DNA of 64,000 bases from Agrobacterium tumefaciens. GTDB taxonomy: Bacteria; Pseudomonadota; Alphaproteobacteria; Rhizobiales; Rhizobiaceae. The notes beneath the pieces are model-generated. The model made no database searches, had not been told where the DNA came from, and saw only the letters and a list, made by a program, of their open reading frames with translations. Positions 18,787-27,818 of this stretch are shown piece by piece. The stretch is from contig JAGIAH010000004.1 in the NCBI GenBank assembly GCA_017744915.1, positions 1-64,000 on the forward strand. Direction: 5' to 3'. The first letter of the stretch is position 1; every line of letters begins with the position of its first letter. The position numbers and the translations under genes were made by a program.

Positions 18787-19627
18787 GCCGGCAGCAACGG
18801 ATAAAATAAAATAGTTCATTTTTCTCCGGTTTTTCCCGGCGAAATAGTCATTCAACAATCGAGAGCAGGGCTTGCGAGACTGCAAGCCGTTGACCTTGGA
18901 TGTATTTTATCATTTTACAATGAATGGATGAAATTGAACGAGATTAATAGAGTCCAAGTTGAAAAATACATTGAATTCAATCTCTCAGAGAACTATAGTG
19001 TGCCAGCTTGGTATATTTAACCATGTTTCCGAGGTGATGTATCTCTGGCTTAAGAATTTGTTGATTTTTATTTTACTTCTGCGCACACTCCCTATTGAGA
19101 GTAACAGTTCTTCCGGCGGTTTTTCCGTCTCGTGATGGTGAGATGATGGTGGCTTTGGCCGCCCGTGATTTCGCTGCTCAGGGGCTGGTATTGCGTAGTT
19201 TGAATGCCCCATGATGCTCAGGTCCGCCGCATCTCCTGAATCGTGGGGTCGGTCGGCTGACGATGTCCGAATCGGTTCCTCGTGCCGTAATCGCATCGTT
19301 GGCCGACCGCCTTCTTCCCGAAATTCGCCTGTTGCAGCGCTGCCCGCCTTAAGAGGGTGAACGGCGCTCTCGTGCTTTTTAGCGGCCTGTTGCGCTTTCC
19401 AGAGATCAGGTTCGATGTGCGGTCGCACTGGGTTCCCGCCCGTCGCGTGAGCCTGTTTGGCGTCGCTGGCGCATCTCTCGGGAGGGGCAGAATCAGAATA
19501 TCGATGTTGGCTGAGTATGATTCCTGGATCTGCCGGTCGGGCAGGGGCCAAGGCCTGCGAAAAAAAGCAGGGTTGTTTCAGGCTGGGAGGGGCGCATTTG
19601 CGGCCAGCCGGTCCATACATGCACAAA
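18787..19627. other. Long intergenic region with AT-rich segment
   Basis: This is a gap of about 840 bases between pleD and the rpmG terminator. The first 300 bases (18800-19100) are markedly AT-rich compared with the rest of the window. They contain a 30-codon frame starting ATG at 18928 and stopping at 19018-19020 (product beginning MKLNEINRVQVEKYIEFNL), without a convincing ribosome-binding site. The remainder is GC-rich, with overlapping frames of abnormal composition on both strands that I do not accept as genes. No repeat or RNA family was recognised. Confidence 0.5.
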
Positions 19628-19651
19628 CAAAAAACGCGCCCATTGGGCGCG
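19628..19651 (-). terminator. Rho-independent terminator after rpmG
   Basis: On the minus strand CGCGCCC and GGGCGCG (19635-19641 and 19645-19651) form a short tight hairpin followed by TTTTTT. It lies about 30 bases past the rpmG stop codon and clearly ends that transcript. Confidence 0.85.
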
Positions 19652-19679
19652 CTATTTGCCGGAATACCGATCAAGCAAA

Positions 19680-19847
19680 TTACTTGATCTTGGTTTCCTT
19701 GAATTCAACGTGCTTGCGTACAACCGGGTCGTACTTCGTCTTCGTCATCTTGTCCGTGAACGTACGGCTGTTCTTGGTGGTGACGTAGAAGGTACCGGTG
19801 TCGGCTGTCGACAGCAGCTTGATCTTGATTGTTGTAGCTTTCGCCAT
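19680..19847 (-). CDS. rpmG: 50S ribosomal protein L33, zinc-free form
   Basis: This is ribosomal protein L33, a small component of the large subunit near the E site. The 55-residue product starts [18 protein letters not shown] and ends VEFKETKIK, the normal proteobacterial sequence and length. It has no cysteines, so it is the zinc-independent (C-minus) variant. The frame opens seven codons earlier, but the ATG at 19847 is the family start. An intrinsic terminator follows closely; the MFS gene lies upstream on the same strand, 87 bases away. Confidence 0.97.
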   Translation of the reverse strand: MAKATTIKIKLLSTADTGTFYVTTKNSRTFTDKMTKTKYDPVVRKHVEFKETKIK

Positions 19848-19934
19848 GGTCGTCCTGCCTTTAAACAAAAGAGAAGCCAGGCGCTTCTCACCTCGGCTAA
19901 ATCTGGCGCGAAACTACGTATCGCGCCCGAAAAG

Positions 19935-21110
19935 TCAAGCCTGTTTTGCCCGGAAAACAAAACGGACGACATAAAGCACCACGTAAAGCCCGAAAAATAC
20001 GGCGAGCGACCAGGCAAAGCCATCGGTTCCGGCAACGTCCATGGAAATGCCGACAGCCTGCGGACCGGCAATCGTGCCGACGGCATAACAGAAGATGAAG
20101 GCGGCATTGGCGGCGACCAGATCAGCACCCTTCAGGCGTGAGCCGAGATGGGTGAGGCCGACCGTATACATGCCGGAAACAAGCCCGCCCCAGAACAGCA
20201 GCAAGGCCGCCACCAGCATCCAGCTTTCCACCAGGAAAGGCAGTGCCAGCGTGCCGCAGACGCCCGCAAAGGCCATCAGCCCCAGCATGGTTCGCCGGTC
20301 CTTCATGTGGTCGGAAAGCAGGCCGATCGGGATCTGGAAGACCATGTTGCCGATGCCCATCACGGTGAGCAGAAGGGCGGCCTGCGATTCGTTGAAGCCT
20401 TCACGGGTGGCGTAGATCGGAAAGAGTGAAAGACCGCCCGCCTGCACCGAGCCGAAAACGAAGGCCGCGGCGGAGGCCATGGGCACCAGCCAGACATAAC
20501 GCACGAAATGGTGGTTGGGCCGCTCGTCCAGCTCGGGGCTTTCACTGCGCGCCACGAAGATCGGGATCGCGGCGAGCATGATGATCGCCGCACCCACCAG
20601 AAACGGCAGGATGCCCTCGCTGCCGACCACGGAAAACAGCAACGGCCCGACTGCGAAGCCGACCGCGAGGCCGGTGGCATAGATGCCGAGAACCATGCCG
20701 CGTTTCTTCGACGGCGCGGTCATGTTGATCCAGTATTCGGAGAGAATGAACAGCGTGGTGGTGGCGCCGTGGAAGACGATTCGGAGCGGGAACCACATCC
20801 AGAAGGCCTCGGCGAAATAAAAGCCGAGTGCGCTGACCGCAGAAATGAAGACCGCAAACAGCATGGTTCGCGCCACGCCGAAATCATGGGCGATCTTGGT
20901 GGTCACCGGTGCCGCCATCATCGCCGCGACGCCGGCCATGGCCGAGTTCACGCCGATCATGGTGGAGGAGATGCCGCGCTTTTCAAGGATGATCGACAGG
21001 AGCGGCAGGCCAAGACCGATGGCGACACCAACCGCGCTGATGGCAGAAATCGCGGCGATCAGTGAGGGCCAGTGAATGGCGTCCGCTTCTTCGCATTTCA
21101 TTTGTGACAT
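19935..21110 (-). CDS. Major facilitator superfamily transporter
   Basis: This is a 391-residue inner-membrane carrier with about twelve hydrophobic helices. The loop between helices 2 and 3 region is less basic than in classic drug pumps, while a GLLSDHMKDRRTMLGLM segment in the middle is the usual second-half motif A. The FILSEYWINMTAPSKKRGMVLGIYATGLAVG stretch recalls the YcaD-like branch of the superfamily, whose substrate is unknown. Start could be the ATG at 21110 or 21101. It begins nine bases after the Nudix gene ends, on the same strand, and is followed by rpmG. Substrate cannot be told from sequence. Confidence 0.85.
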   Translation of the reverse strand: MSQMKCEEADAIHWPSLIAAISAISAVGVAIGLGLPLLSIILEKRGISSTMIGVNSAMAGVAAMMAAPVTTKIAHDFGVARTMLFAVFISAVSALGFYFAEAFWMWFPLRIVFHGATTTLFILSEYWINMTAPSKKRGMVLGIYATGLAVGFAVGPLLFSVVGSEGILPFLVGAAIIMLAAIPIFVARSESPELDERPNHHFVRYVWLVPMASAAAFVFGSVQAGGLSLFPIYATREGFNESQAALLLTVMGIGNMVFQIPIGLLSDHMKDRRTMLGLMAFAGVCGTLALPFLVESWMLVAALLLFWGGLVSGMYTVGLTHLGSRLKGADLVAANAAFIFCYAVGTIAGPQAVGISMDVAGTDGFAWSLAVFFGLYVVLYVVRFVFRAKQA

Positions 21111-21118
21111 GACGGCCT

Positions 21119-21805
21119 TTATACAAAGTCTCGAATGAACCGGCCGTGGCGCGTGACATAGAGCCGCGCGGGGCTTTCAAAGGGCAATGAGGGATCACCT
21201 ATCATGAGTTTTGTGACATCTTCGAGAACCGTACGCGTGATTTTGGGCATGTTCAGACCGGAAAGGTCTGTCATGTCAAGCCATTGCACATCGTGCAACT
21301 CGTCGGAATCCCGTGTTAGCCGGGTATCGAGCCCCAATTCATCGGTATAACAGCAAAAGAATCGCGTGTCGTAACGTCGAACATTTCCGGGTGGGGTGAT
21401 GGCGCGTGCCACATAACGAAAACGGGAAAGATCCGGACCCTCGGCGCTGAGTCCCAGATCCATGCCGGTTTCCTCGAAAAGTTCGCGCGCGGCGGCCAGC
21501 GCCAGTGCCCTTGCGCCGGCGGCACTCAGGCGGCGCGCTGCGGAAGCGGTGAGGCTGTGAAGGACGGCGGGATGCAGATCGCCGGAAAAGGGCAGCGCAT
21601 GGTCACGCGGATCGCGCTTGCCGCCCGGAAAAACGTAAGCACCGGGCATGAAGACGTGGGCGCTGCTGCGTTGGCCCATCAGCACCCTGAGCTGCGGACC
21701 GGAACGGTCGAACAGGATGATGGAGGCGGCATCGCGCGGCCGCATGGGCGCGCTTGCCGTTTCGGCTTCCCGGGAGCGCTGAGGCTCTTGCAAGGTCCCG
21801 CGCAC
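21119..21805 (-). CDS. NUDIX hydrolase
   Basis: This pyrophosphohydrolase-type protein has a Nudix box split by a long insertion: GGKRDPRDHALPF near the start of the box and AARELFEETGMDL at its end, with the catalytic glutamates REL-EE present. Substrate is not predictable; related proteins act on nucleoside diphosphate derivatives or CoA. The start is uncertain: a GTG at 21805 lies two bases after the stop of the DUF983 gene and suggests translational coupling. An ATG at 21745 or an ATG at 21877 (overlapping DUF983) is also possible. It is likely part of an operon with DUF983 upstream. Confidence 0.8.
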   Translation of the reverse strand: MRGTLQEPQRSREAETASAPMRPRDAASIILFDRSGPQLRVLMGQRSSAHVFMPGAYVFPGGKRDPRDHALPFSGDLHPAVLHSLTASAARRLSAAGARALALAAARELFEETGMDLGLSAEGPDLSRFRYVARAITPPGNVRRYDTRFFCCYTDELGLDTRLTRDSDELHDVQWLDMTDLSGLNMPKITRTVLEDVTKLMIGDPSLPFESPARLYVTRHGRFIRDFV

Positions 21806-21807
21806 CG

Positions 21808-22251
21808 TCAGTGAGACGAGCCGTCTATCTGCGCTTTTGGTTGTTTTCGGTCGAAGCCGTGCATCCTTAGCGCCCATTGCAGGCCGATGACGCCGCCCTT
21901 GATGGGCTGCAGCGTCAGGAGCGCGGCCAGGATGGTGATCGGCACCCAGATGGCGAAATGCACCCACATGGGCACGGAAAACACCATGTCTGTCATCATG
22001 AAGCCGCCAACGGCGATATGGCCGATGATGACGATGGAAATATAGGGCGGCAGGTCGTCCGAACGGTGATGGTGCATTTCCTCGCCGCAGGCCGCACAGG
22101 CATCCACCGGCTTCAGGAAGGCCCGGAACAGGCGGCCGCTGCCGCAGGCCGGACAGCGGTTGGCCATACCCCGCATGATCGAGCGGCCAAGCGGCCGTTC
22201 CGCGCTGCTATCTCCGAAGGTGACCGTTTCCGAGCCCTGATGTGCACTCAT
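21808..22251 (-). CDS. DUF983 family membrane protein with zinc ribbon
   Basis: This 147-residue protein begins with a cytosolic zinc ribbon, CPACGSGRLF followed by CAACGEEMHHH (two CxxC pairs), then has two transmembrane helices (about residues 70-90 and 95-118). The arrangement is typical of DUF983, a family of unknown function common in alphaproteobacteria and often near cytochrome oxidase or rnr genes. It lies 43 bases downstream of rnr on the same strand and is tightly linked to the Nudix gene that follows. Confidence 0.88.
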   Translation of the reverse strand: MSAHQGSETVTFGDSSAERPLGRSIMRGMANRCPACGSGRLFRAFLKPVDACAACGEEMHHHRSDDLPPYISIVIIGHIAVGGFMMTDMVFSVPMWVHFAIWVPITILAALLTLQPIKGGVIGLQWALRMHGFDRKQPKAQIDGSSH

Positions 22252-22294
22252 CCCTAAGTCCTTCTCCCGCTTTCAACCGCCTGAAGCGGTTTTG

Positions 22295-24649
22295 TTATCG
22301 TCGCCTTCTCGGCGGCCTTGTTCCTGGCTTGGCGGCAAGACGCGATGTCCGCCGGCCTGCCTTGTGGAAAGAGCGCGCGCCGACCGGTATCTTGCGCCCC
22401 GGGCTCAACATATCGAACCGCAGCGCACCCGCCAGTGGCACGGCTTCCGCAAGCCGGACCTGAACCGTGTCGCCAAGCTGATAGCCGAGACCGGTCTTTT
22501 CCCCGGTCAGAGCCTGATGGGCTTCATCATACAGGAAATAATCGGTTCCGAGTGTAGATATAGGAACAAAGCCATCAGCACCAAACTGCGGCAGCGCGAC
22601 AAATAGTCCCGCCTTGGTGACACCGCCGACGCGGCCTTCGAATTCCTCGCCCACCCGTTCGGACAGATGATGGGCGATCAGCCGGTTGATGGTGTCGCGC
22701 TCGGCCGCCATGGCGCGGCGCTCGAAGGTCGAGATTTCGGCGGCGATATCGTCGAGCGTCGCCTCTTCCTGCGGCGTGATGCCGCCTTCGCCGAGCCCCA
22801 GCGAGCCCACTAATGCCCGATGCACGATCAGATCGGCATAACGGCGGATCGGCGAGGTGAAATGGGCGTATTTCATCAGGTTTAGGCCGAAATGGCCGAT
22901 ATTTTCCGGGCTATAGATCGCCTGGCTCTGGCTGCGCAGCACCATCTCGTTGACCATGATCTGGTGCGGCGTATCAAGGGCACGCGCCAGAATGCCGTTG
23001 AAGGAATTGGCACGCATGGCCGCACCCTTGGCCATGGAAATACCGATGGTGCCGAGGAATTCGCGCAGCACCTCCTGCTTGGAAAGTGTGGGAGCATCGT
23101 GGACACGATAGACCAGCGGCTGCTTTTTCTTTTCCAGCGTCTCGGCGGCGGCGACATTCGCCTGGATCATCATTTCTTCGATGAGCTTATGCGCGTCGAG
23201 CCGCTCGGGAATGACGACCTTGTCCACCGTTCCATCAGACCGAAGCAGGATCTTGCGCTCGGGCATGTCCAGTTCCAGCGGCTGGCGACGGTCGCGGCCG
23301 CGCTTCATCACCTCATAGGCGTGCCACAGCGGCTTCAGGATCGGCTCCAGCAGCGGTCCGGTCTTGTCGTCCGGCCGTCCGTCGATGGCGGCTTGCGCTT
23401 GGCTGTAGGAGAGCTTGGCCGCGCTCTTCATCATGATGCGGTGGAAGGTATGGCCCGCCTTGCGGCCTTCCTTCGAGAAGGTCATCCGCACAGCAAGGGC
23501 AGGGCGGTCGACGCCTTCCTTCAGCGAGCAGAGATCGTTGGAGATGCGCTCCGGCAGCATCGGCACGACGCGGTCGGGGAAATAGACGGAATTGCCTCGC
23601 TTCAGCGCCTCGCGGTCGAGCGGAGAACCGGACCGCACATACCAGGAGACGTCGGCAATGGCGACGGTGACAATGACACCATCCGGATTGTCGGGCGAAG
23701 TGTCCGGTTCGGCATAGACCGCATCGTCATGGTCCTTGGCGTCGGCCGGATCGATGGTGATGAGCGGCAGATCGCGCCAGTCCTCGCGGTGCGACATGGT
23801 CGCTGCCTTGGCGGCATCCGCTTCGGCCAGAACATTCTGCGGGAAGATATGGGGAATGCCGTGGGAATGGATCGCGATCATCGAGATCGCCTTTTCCGAG
23901 GCCACGGAGCCGATGACCGAGAGCACCTTGGCGCGCGTCAGCCCGTAACGGCCGCTGTTGCGCGAGGTTTCCACCTCGATCAGATCACCATCCTTGGCGT
24001 CACCAACGCCGTCGGGGTCGATGACCATTTCTTCGCCGCGCCGGTCGATGGGCATCAGCCTTCCGCCACCGCCCGCCGTTTCCTTGAACACGCCGAGCAG
24101 CGCATTCTGGCGGCGGTCGATCAGCTTGACGACGCGGGCCGTATAGGCCGGGCCGGAACTTTCCTTGGAGGGGAATATCTTTGCGAGAATGCGGTCGCCG
24201 AGACCGGCAGCCGGGGCCTTCTTGCCGCGATCCTGCGATGACTGGCGGATCAGCACGGCCGGTGCCGCGCCCTGATCCTCCGGCCATTCCGCCGGACGGC
24301 CGATCAATTCGCCATCCTTGTCGCGGGTGGTGATGTCGAGAACCGTGACGGGCGGCAGGCCGCCCGGCCGCGTCAGCGACTTGCGGCTCTTCTGCACCAT
24401 GCCATCGGTTTCAAGCTCCTTCAGCAGCGCCTTCAGAACCACGCGGTTTTCGCCCTTCAGCCCGAAAGCCTTGGCGATCTCGCGTTTGGAGGCCTGCTGC
24501 GGATGGTCCGCGATGAATTTCAGCAAAACTTCGCGGGAAGGCACCTCGCCATGGATGATGCCTTCACCTTCGCTCACTCGCTTGCCACGCCCGGTGCGTC
24601 CGAAACCGTCGCTGGCGGAACCTTGTCTCTGACGCGGCGCTTTGCTCAC
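22295..24649 (-). CDS. rnr: Ribonuclease R
   Basis: This is a processive 3'-5' exoribonuclease that degrades structured RNA and takes part in RNA quality control. The 784-residue product has an N-terminal winged-helix region (QASKREIAKAFGLKGENR). Cold-shock domains follow, then an RNB catalytic domain with TIDPADAKDHDDAVYAE (metal-binding aspartates), a C-terminal S1 domain (EFEGRVGGVTKAGLFVAL) and a basic tail rich in arginine. The start codon overlaps the topA stop by four bases (ATGA), so the two are translationally coupled. Length is normal for alphaproteobacteria. Confidence 0.96.
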   Translation of the reverse strand: MSKAPRQRQGSASDGFGRTGRGKRVSEGEGIIHGEVPSREVLLKFIADHPQQASKREIAKAFGLKGENRVVLKALLKELETDGMVQKSRKSLTRPGGLPPVTVLDITTRDKDGELIGRPAEWPEDQGAAPAVLIRQSSQDRGKKAPAAGLGDRILAKIFPSKESSGPAYTARVVKLIDRRQNALLGVFKETAGGGGRLMPIDRRGEEMVIDPDGVGDAKDGDLIEVETSRNSGRYGLTRAKVLSVIGSVASEKAISMIAIHSHGIPHIFPQNVLAEADAAKAATMSHREDWRDLPLITIDPADAKDHDDAVYAEPDTSPDNPDGVIVTVAIADVSWYVRSGSPLDREALKRGNSVYFPDRVVPMLPERISNDLCSLKEGVDRPALAVRMTFSKEGRKAGHTFHRIMMKSAAKLSYSQAQAAIDGRPDDKTGPLLEPILKPLWHAYEVMKRGRDRRQPLELDMPERKILLRSDGTVDKVVIPERLDAHKLIEEMMIQANVAAAETLEKKKQPLVYRVHDAPTLSKQEVLREFLGTIGISMAKGAAMRANSFNGILARALDTPHQIMVNEMVLRSQSQAIYSPENIGHFGLNLMKYAHFTSPIRRYADLIVHRALVGSLGLGEGGITPQEEATLDDIAAEISTFERRAMAAERDTINRLIAHHLSERVGEEFEGRVGGVTKAGLFVALPQFGADGFVPISTLGTDYFLYDEAHQALTGEKTGLGYQLGDTVQVRLAEAVPLAGALRFDMLSPGRKIPVGARSFHKAGRRTSRLAAKPGTRPPRRRR

Positions 24650-27330
24650 TCTGCTGCCTTTTTGGGTTTGGCCGCTGCCTTCGGCTTGGCGGCCGCCTTG
24701 CTCTTGGTTGCCGCCTTGGCCTTGGTGGCCTTCGGCTTTGCTGCCGCGTCGCCATCGGCCTTCTTGGCAGCCGTCTTCCTGCCCTTGGCAGGCTTGCCGC
24801 CGGTGCCGGTCTTGGCGATGCGCTCGGCAATCAGCACCAGCGCCTCGTCCAGCATCACCGAAGCCGGGTCCTGACCCTTCGGAATGGTGGCGTTGACCTT
24901 GCCCCAGTTGACGTAAGCGCCATAACGCCCGTCGCGCACGGTGATGGCGCCGCCATCGGGATGGTCGCCCAGTTCCTTTAGAGCAGCCGGCGTGCCGCTG
25001 CGGCCACGCCCCGGTCCCTTGCTCTGCTTTTCGGCAATGACGGTGACGGCACGGTTCAGGCCGATCGAGAACACGTCCTCGATGCTTTCGAGGTTTGCAT
25101 AGGAACCGTCATGCAAAAGGAACGGCCCGTAGCGACCGAGGCCGGCGGAAATCATCTTGCCGGTTTCCGGATGCTTGCCGATATCGCGCGGCAGGTTGAT
25201 CAGCGCCAGCGCCTTTTCGTGGTCGATATCTTCCGGCTTCCAGCCCTTGGGCAGCGAGGAACGCTTGGCTTCCTTGCCATCGCCGCGCTGGATATAGGGT
25301 CCGAAACGGCCGGAGCGAAGCGTCAGCTCCTCGCCGGTCATCGGATCGGAACCGAGTGCTTTCGGCTCGTTCGAGGCCGCAGCCTCCGCTTCCGCACCAT
25401 CGGAGGTGAGCTGGCGCGTGTAGTTGCACTCCGGATAGTTGGAGCAACCGACGAAAGCGCCATATTTGCCGAGCTTCAGCGAAAGATTGCCGGTACCGCA
25501 AACCTGGCAGATGCGCGGATCGGAACCGTCTTCGCGCTTCGGGAAGACCAGCGGCGCCAGAACCTCGTTCAGCGCATCCAGAACGTTGGTGACCCGCAGT
25601 TCCTTGGTGTCTTCGATCTGGGCGAAGAAATCCTTCCAGAAATCACGCAGAACCTGCTTCCAGTCCAGCTCACCGGCGGAAATGCGGTCGAGCTTTTCTT
25701 CCAGCGCTGCGGTGAAATCATACTCGACGTATTTGGTGAAGAAGCTCTCGAGGAAAGCCGTCACCAGCCGGCCGCGCGAATGCGGGATCAGCTTGCGTTT
25801 GTCGACGACGATATATTCGCGGTCGCTCAGCGTCTTCAGCGTCGCCGCATAGGTGGAAGGACGGCCGATGCCGAGTTCTTCCATCTTCTTGATCAGCGAG
25901 GCTTCCGAATAACGGGGCGGCGGCTCGGTGAAGTGCTGGCTGGCGTTGATCTTCTGCTTGGCGAGGTTCTCGCGCTCATTGATCGGCGGCAGGCGGCCTT
26001 CGTCATCACCGTCGTCGCTCTGTTCGCCATCTTCCTTCTGGTCGGTATAGGCGGCGATGAAACCGTCGAAACGGATCACCGAACCGACGGCGCGCAGGCC
26101 CGCCTTTTCGCCGCCATTGCTGGCGAGGATTTCAACGGTCGTGCGCTCGATTTCGGCCGACGCCATCTGGCTGGCGATACCGCGCTTCCAGATCAGGTCG
26201 TAAAGGCGCAGCTGGTCGGGATCGAGATAACGCTTCACCTGATCCGGCGTGCGGTTGAAATCGGTCGGGCGGATCGCTTCGTGCGCTTCCTGGGCGTTCT
26301 TGGCCTTGGTGGAATAAAAGCGCGCCTTTTCCGGCACATAACGGCCGCCGAACTGCTCGCCGATGGCGCGCCGCGCAGCGTCGATCGCCTCCGGCGCCAT
26401 CTGCACGCCGTCAGTACGCATATAGGTGATCAGACCGACGGTCTCGCCGCCGATATCGATGCCTTCGTAAAGCTTCTGCGCTACCTGCATCGTCCGCGAG
26501 GCACCAAAGCCCATGCGCGAAGACGCGGCCTGCTGCAGCGTCGAGGTGGTGAAGGGCGGGCCGGGGTTGCGCTTGACGGGCTTCGCCTCGACGCTCTCCA
26601 CGACATAGCTCGCGCCTTCCAGCAGCGCCTTCAGCCGGTTCGCATCCTCGCCGGTCTTGATCGAGCGGGCTTGCAGTCGCTTGCCGTCGGCGGAAACCAG
26701 CTTGGCTTCGAACTCGTCACCGCGCGGTGTCTTCAAAAGCGCGCTGATGTTCCAGTATTCCTCGGAGACGAAACGCTCGATCTCGGATTCACGGTCGCAG
26801 ACGAGACGTAGCGCAACCGACTGCACACGGCCGGCGGAACGCGCGCCGGGCAGCTTGCGCCACAGCACAGGCGACAGGTTGAAACCGACGAGATAATCCA
26901 GCGCACGGCGGGCGAGATAGGCGTCGACCAGCGGCACGTCGATGTCGCGCGGGTTCGCCATCGCGTCCAGCACCGCCTTCTTGGTGATGGCATTGAAGAC
27001 CACGCGCTTCACCGGTTTGTCGCCGAGAACGCGCTTCTTCTTCAAAAGATCGAGAACGTGCCAGGAAATGGCCTCGCCTTCGCGATCCGGGTCGGTTGCG
27101 AGAATGAGGCCGTCGGAGGATTTCACCGCATCGGCAATATCCTTCATGCGCTTGGCGGATGCGCTGTCGACCTCCCAGGACATTTCGAAATCCTGGTCGG
27201 GCAGCACCGATCCGTCCTTGGCAGGAAGGTCTCTGACGTGGCCAAAGGATGCAAGAACCTTATAGCCCGAGCCAAGATACTTGTTGATCGTCTTGGCTTT
27301 GGCAGGAGATTCTACGACGACGACATTCAT
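24646..27330 (-). CDS. topA: DNA topoisomerase I
   Basis: This type IA topoisomerase relaxes negative supercoils. The 894-residue product has an N-terminal Toprim domain (VVVESPAKAKTINKYLG) and catalytic tyrosine 303 in LITYMRTDGVQ. It has one four-cysteine zinc finger (CQVCGTGNL ... CSNYPEC), several C-terminal TopA repeat modules of the GRYGPFL/GRYGAYV type, and a lysine/alanine-rich tail of about 45 residues. That tail is a common nucleic-acid-binding extension in alphaproteobacteria. It overlaps rnr by four bases and is transcribed away from the small gene at 27588 and dprA. Confidence 0.97.
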   Translation of the reverse strand: MNVVVVESPAKAKTINKYLGSGYKVLASFGHVRDLPAKDGSVLPDQDFEMSWEVDSASAKRMKDIADAVKSSDGLILATDPDREGEAISWHVLDLLKKKRVLGDKPVKRVVFNAITKKAVLDAMANPRDIDVPLVDAYLARRALDYLVGFNLSPVLWRKLPGARSAGRVQSVALRLVCDRESEIERFVSEEYWNISALLKTPRGDEFEAKLVSADGKRLQARSIKTGEDANRLKALLEGASYVVESVEAKPVKRNPGPPFTTSTLQQAASSRMGFGASRTMQVAQKLYEGIDIGGETVGLITYMRTDGVQMAPEAIDAARRAIGEQFGGRYVPEKARFYSTKAKNAQEAHEAIRPTDFNRTPDQVKRYLDPDQLRLYDLIWKRGIASQMASAEIERTTVEILASNGGEKAGLRAVGSVIRFDGFIAAYTDQKEDGEQSDDGDDEGRLPPINERENLAKQKINASQHFTEPPPRYSEASLIKKMEELGIGRPSTYAATLKTLSDREYIVVDKRKLIPHSRGRLVTAFLESFFTKYVEYDFTAALEEKLDRISAGELDWKQVLRDFWKDFFAQIEDTKELRVTNVLDALNEVLAPLVFPKREDGSDPRICQVCGTGNLSLKLGKYGAFVGCSNYPECNYTRQLTSDGAEAEAAASNEPKALGSDPMTGEELTLRSGRFGPYIQRGDGKEAKRSSLPKGWKPEDIDHEKALALINLPRDIGKHPETGKMISAGLGRYGPFLLHDGSYANLESIEDVFSIGLNRAVTVIAEKQSKGPGRGRSGTPAALKELGDHPDGGAITVRDGRYGAYVNWGKVNATIPKGQDPASVMLDEALVLIAERIAKTGTGGKPAKGRKTAAKKADGDAAAKPKATKAKAATKSKAAAKPKAAAKPKKAAE

Positions 27331-27587
27331 ATTGTTCTTCTCTGGAACTGGTCCGTTAACGTGGCCCGGTCACGGCGCGATGCCGCAATTGGCCTTCCTT
27401 ATAATTCGACATGGACAGGTAATGCCCGCTGGTCAAGAGGCAAGCCCGATTTTATCGCTTCAAGGCGACTACAACCTATGGATAATCTATTGTTGTATTG
27501 CAATCTTTGGTAATTTGGTTATGTTGGGCAACATCATTTGAATCTACTTAAGCTCTTCGTTTCAGGCGGATATTGCAGGATAAATAT

Positions 27588-27818
27588 ATGGTCCCGAACG
27601 CGACAAACAATAATGCTGATAATGAAGGGACCAGAGAGAACTTGGCTTACATTCGCCAGATGCTGGCGGAGTTGCGCCAGGTCGCCAGCCGCGAGGGCGC
27701 GGACATGCTGTGTTATCTGATCGAGATGGCCTATGTCGAAGTCGGCGATATCCAGAGCGGACGGCGCAAGCTGTCAATCCGCGAGGAGAGAAACCCGTCC
27801 CCCGGCATGCCGGTTTAG
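27588..27818 (+). CDS. Conserved-looking small protein of unknown function, convergent with dprA
   Basis: A 76-residue frame starts MVPNATNNNADNEG and continues with an amphipathic helical segment (RENLAYIRQMLAELRQVASREGADMLCYLIEMAYVEVGDI split over residues 15-54). GCAGGA lies at a plausible spacing before the ATG at 27588. The composition looks like a genuine soluble rhizobial protein and I recall similar small proteins in Rhizobiaceae, but no function. Its 3' end overlaps the 3' end of dprA by 45 bases on the opposite strand. A palindrome ATGTTG-GG-CAACAT at 27521-27534 lies in its promoter region. It could regulate or be regulated with its neighbours; nothing proves it. Confidence 0.65.
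   Translation: MVPNATNNNADNEGTRENLAYIRQMLAELRQVASREGADMLCYLIEMAYVEVGDIQSGRRKLSIREERNPSPGMPV

Noticed and set aside
18985-19674. Minus-strand frame of 229 codons
   Set aside because: It begins inside rpmG sequence, runs through the rpmG terminator, and has a histidine/proline/arginine-rich composition unlike real proteins. No domain was recognised.
19357-19788. Plus-strand frame of 143 codons antisense to rpmG
   Set aside because: It crosses the rpmG terminator and gene on the other strand, with no ribosome-binding site or recognisable domain.
25111-26811. Plus-strand frame of 566 codons inside topA
   Set aside because: It is an antisense shadow of topA; the composition is abnormal and there is no ribosome-binding site or domain.
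27333-27347. GTTC-N7-GAAC upstream of topA as a LexA box
   Set aside because: The alphaproteobacterial box is a direct repeat (GTTC-N7-GTTC); this one is an inverted pair and likely coincidental.
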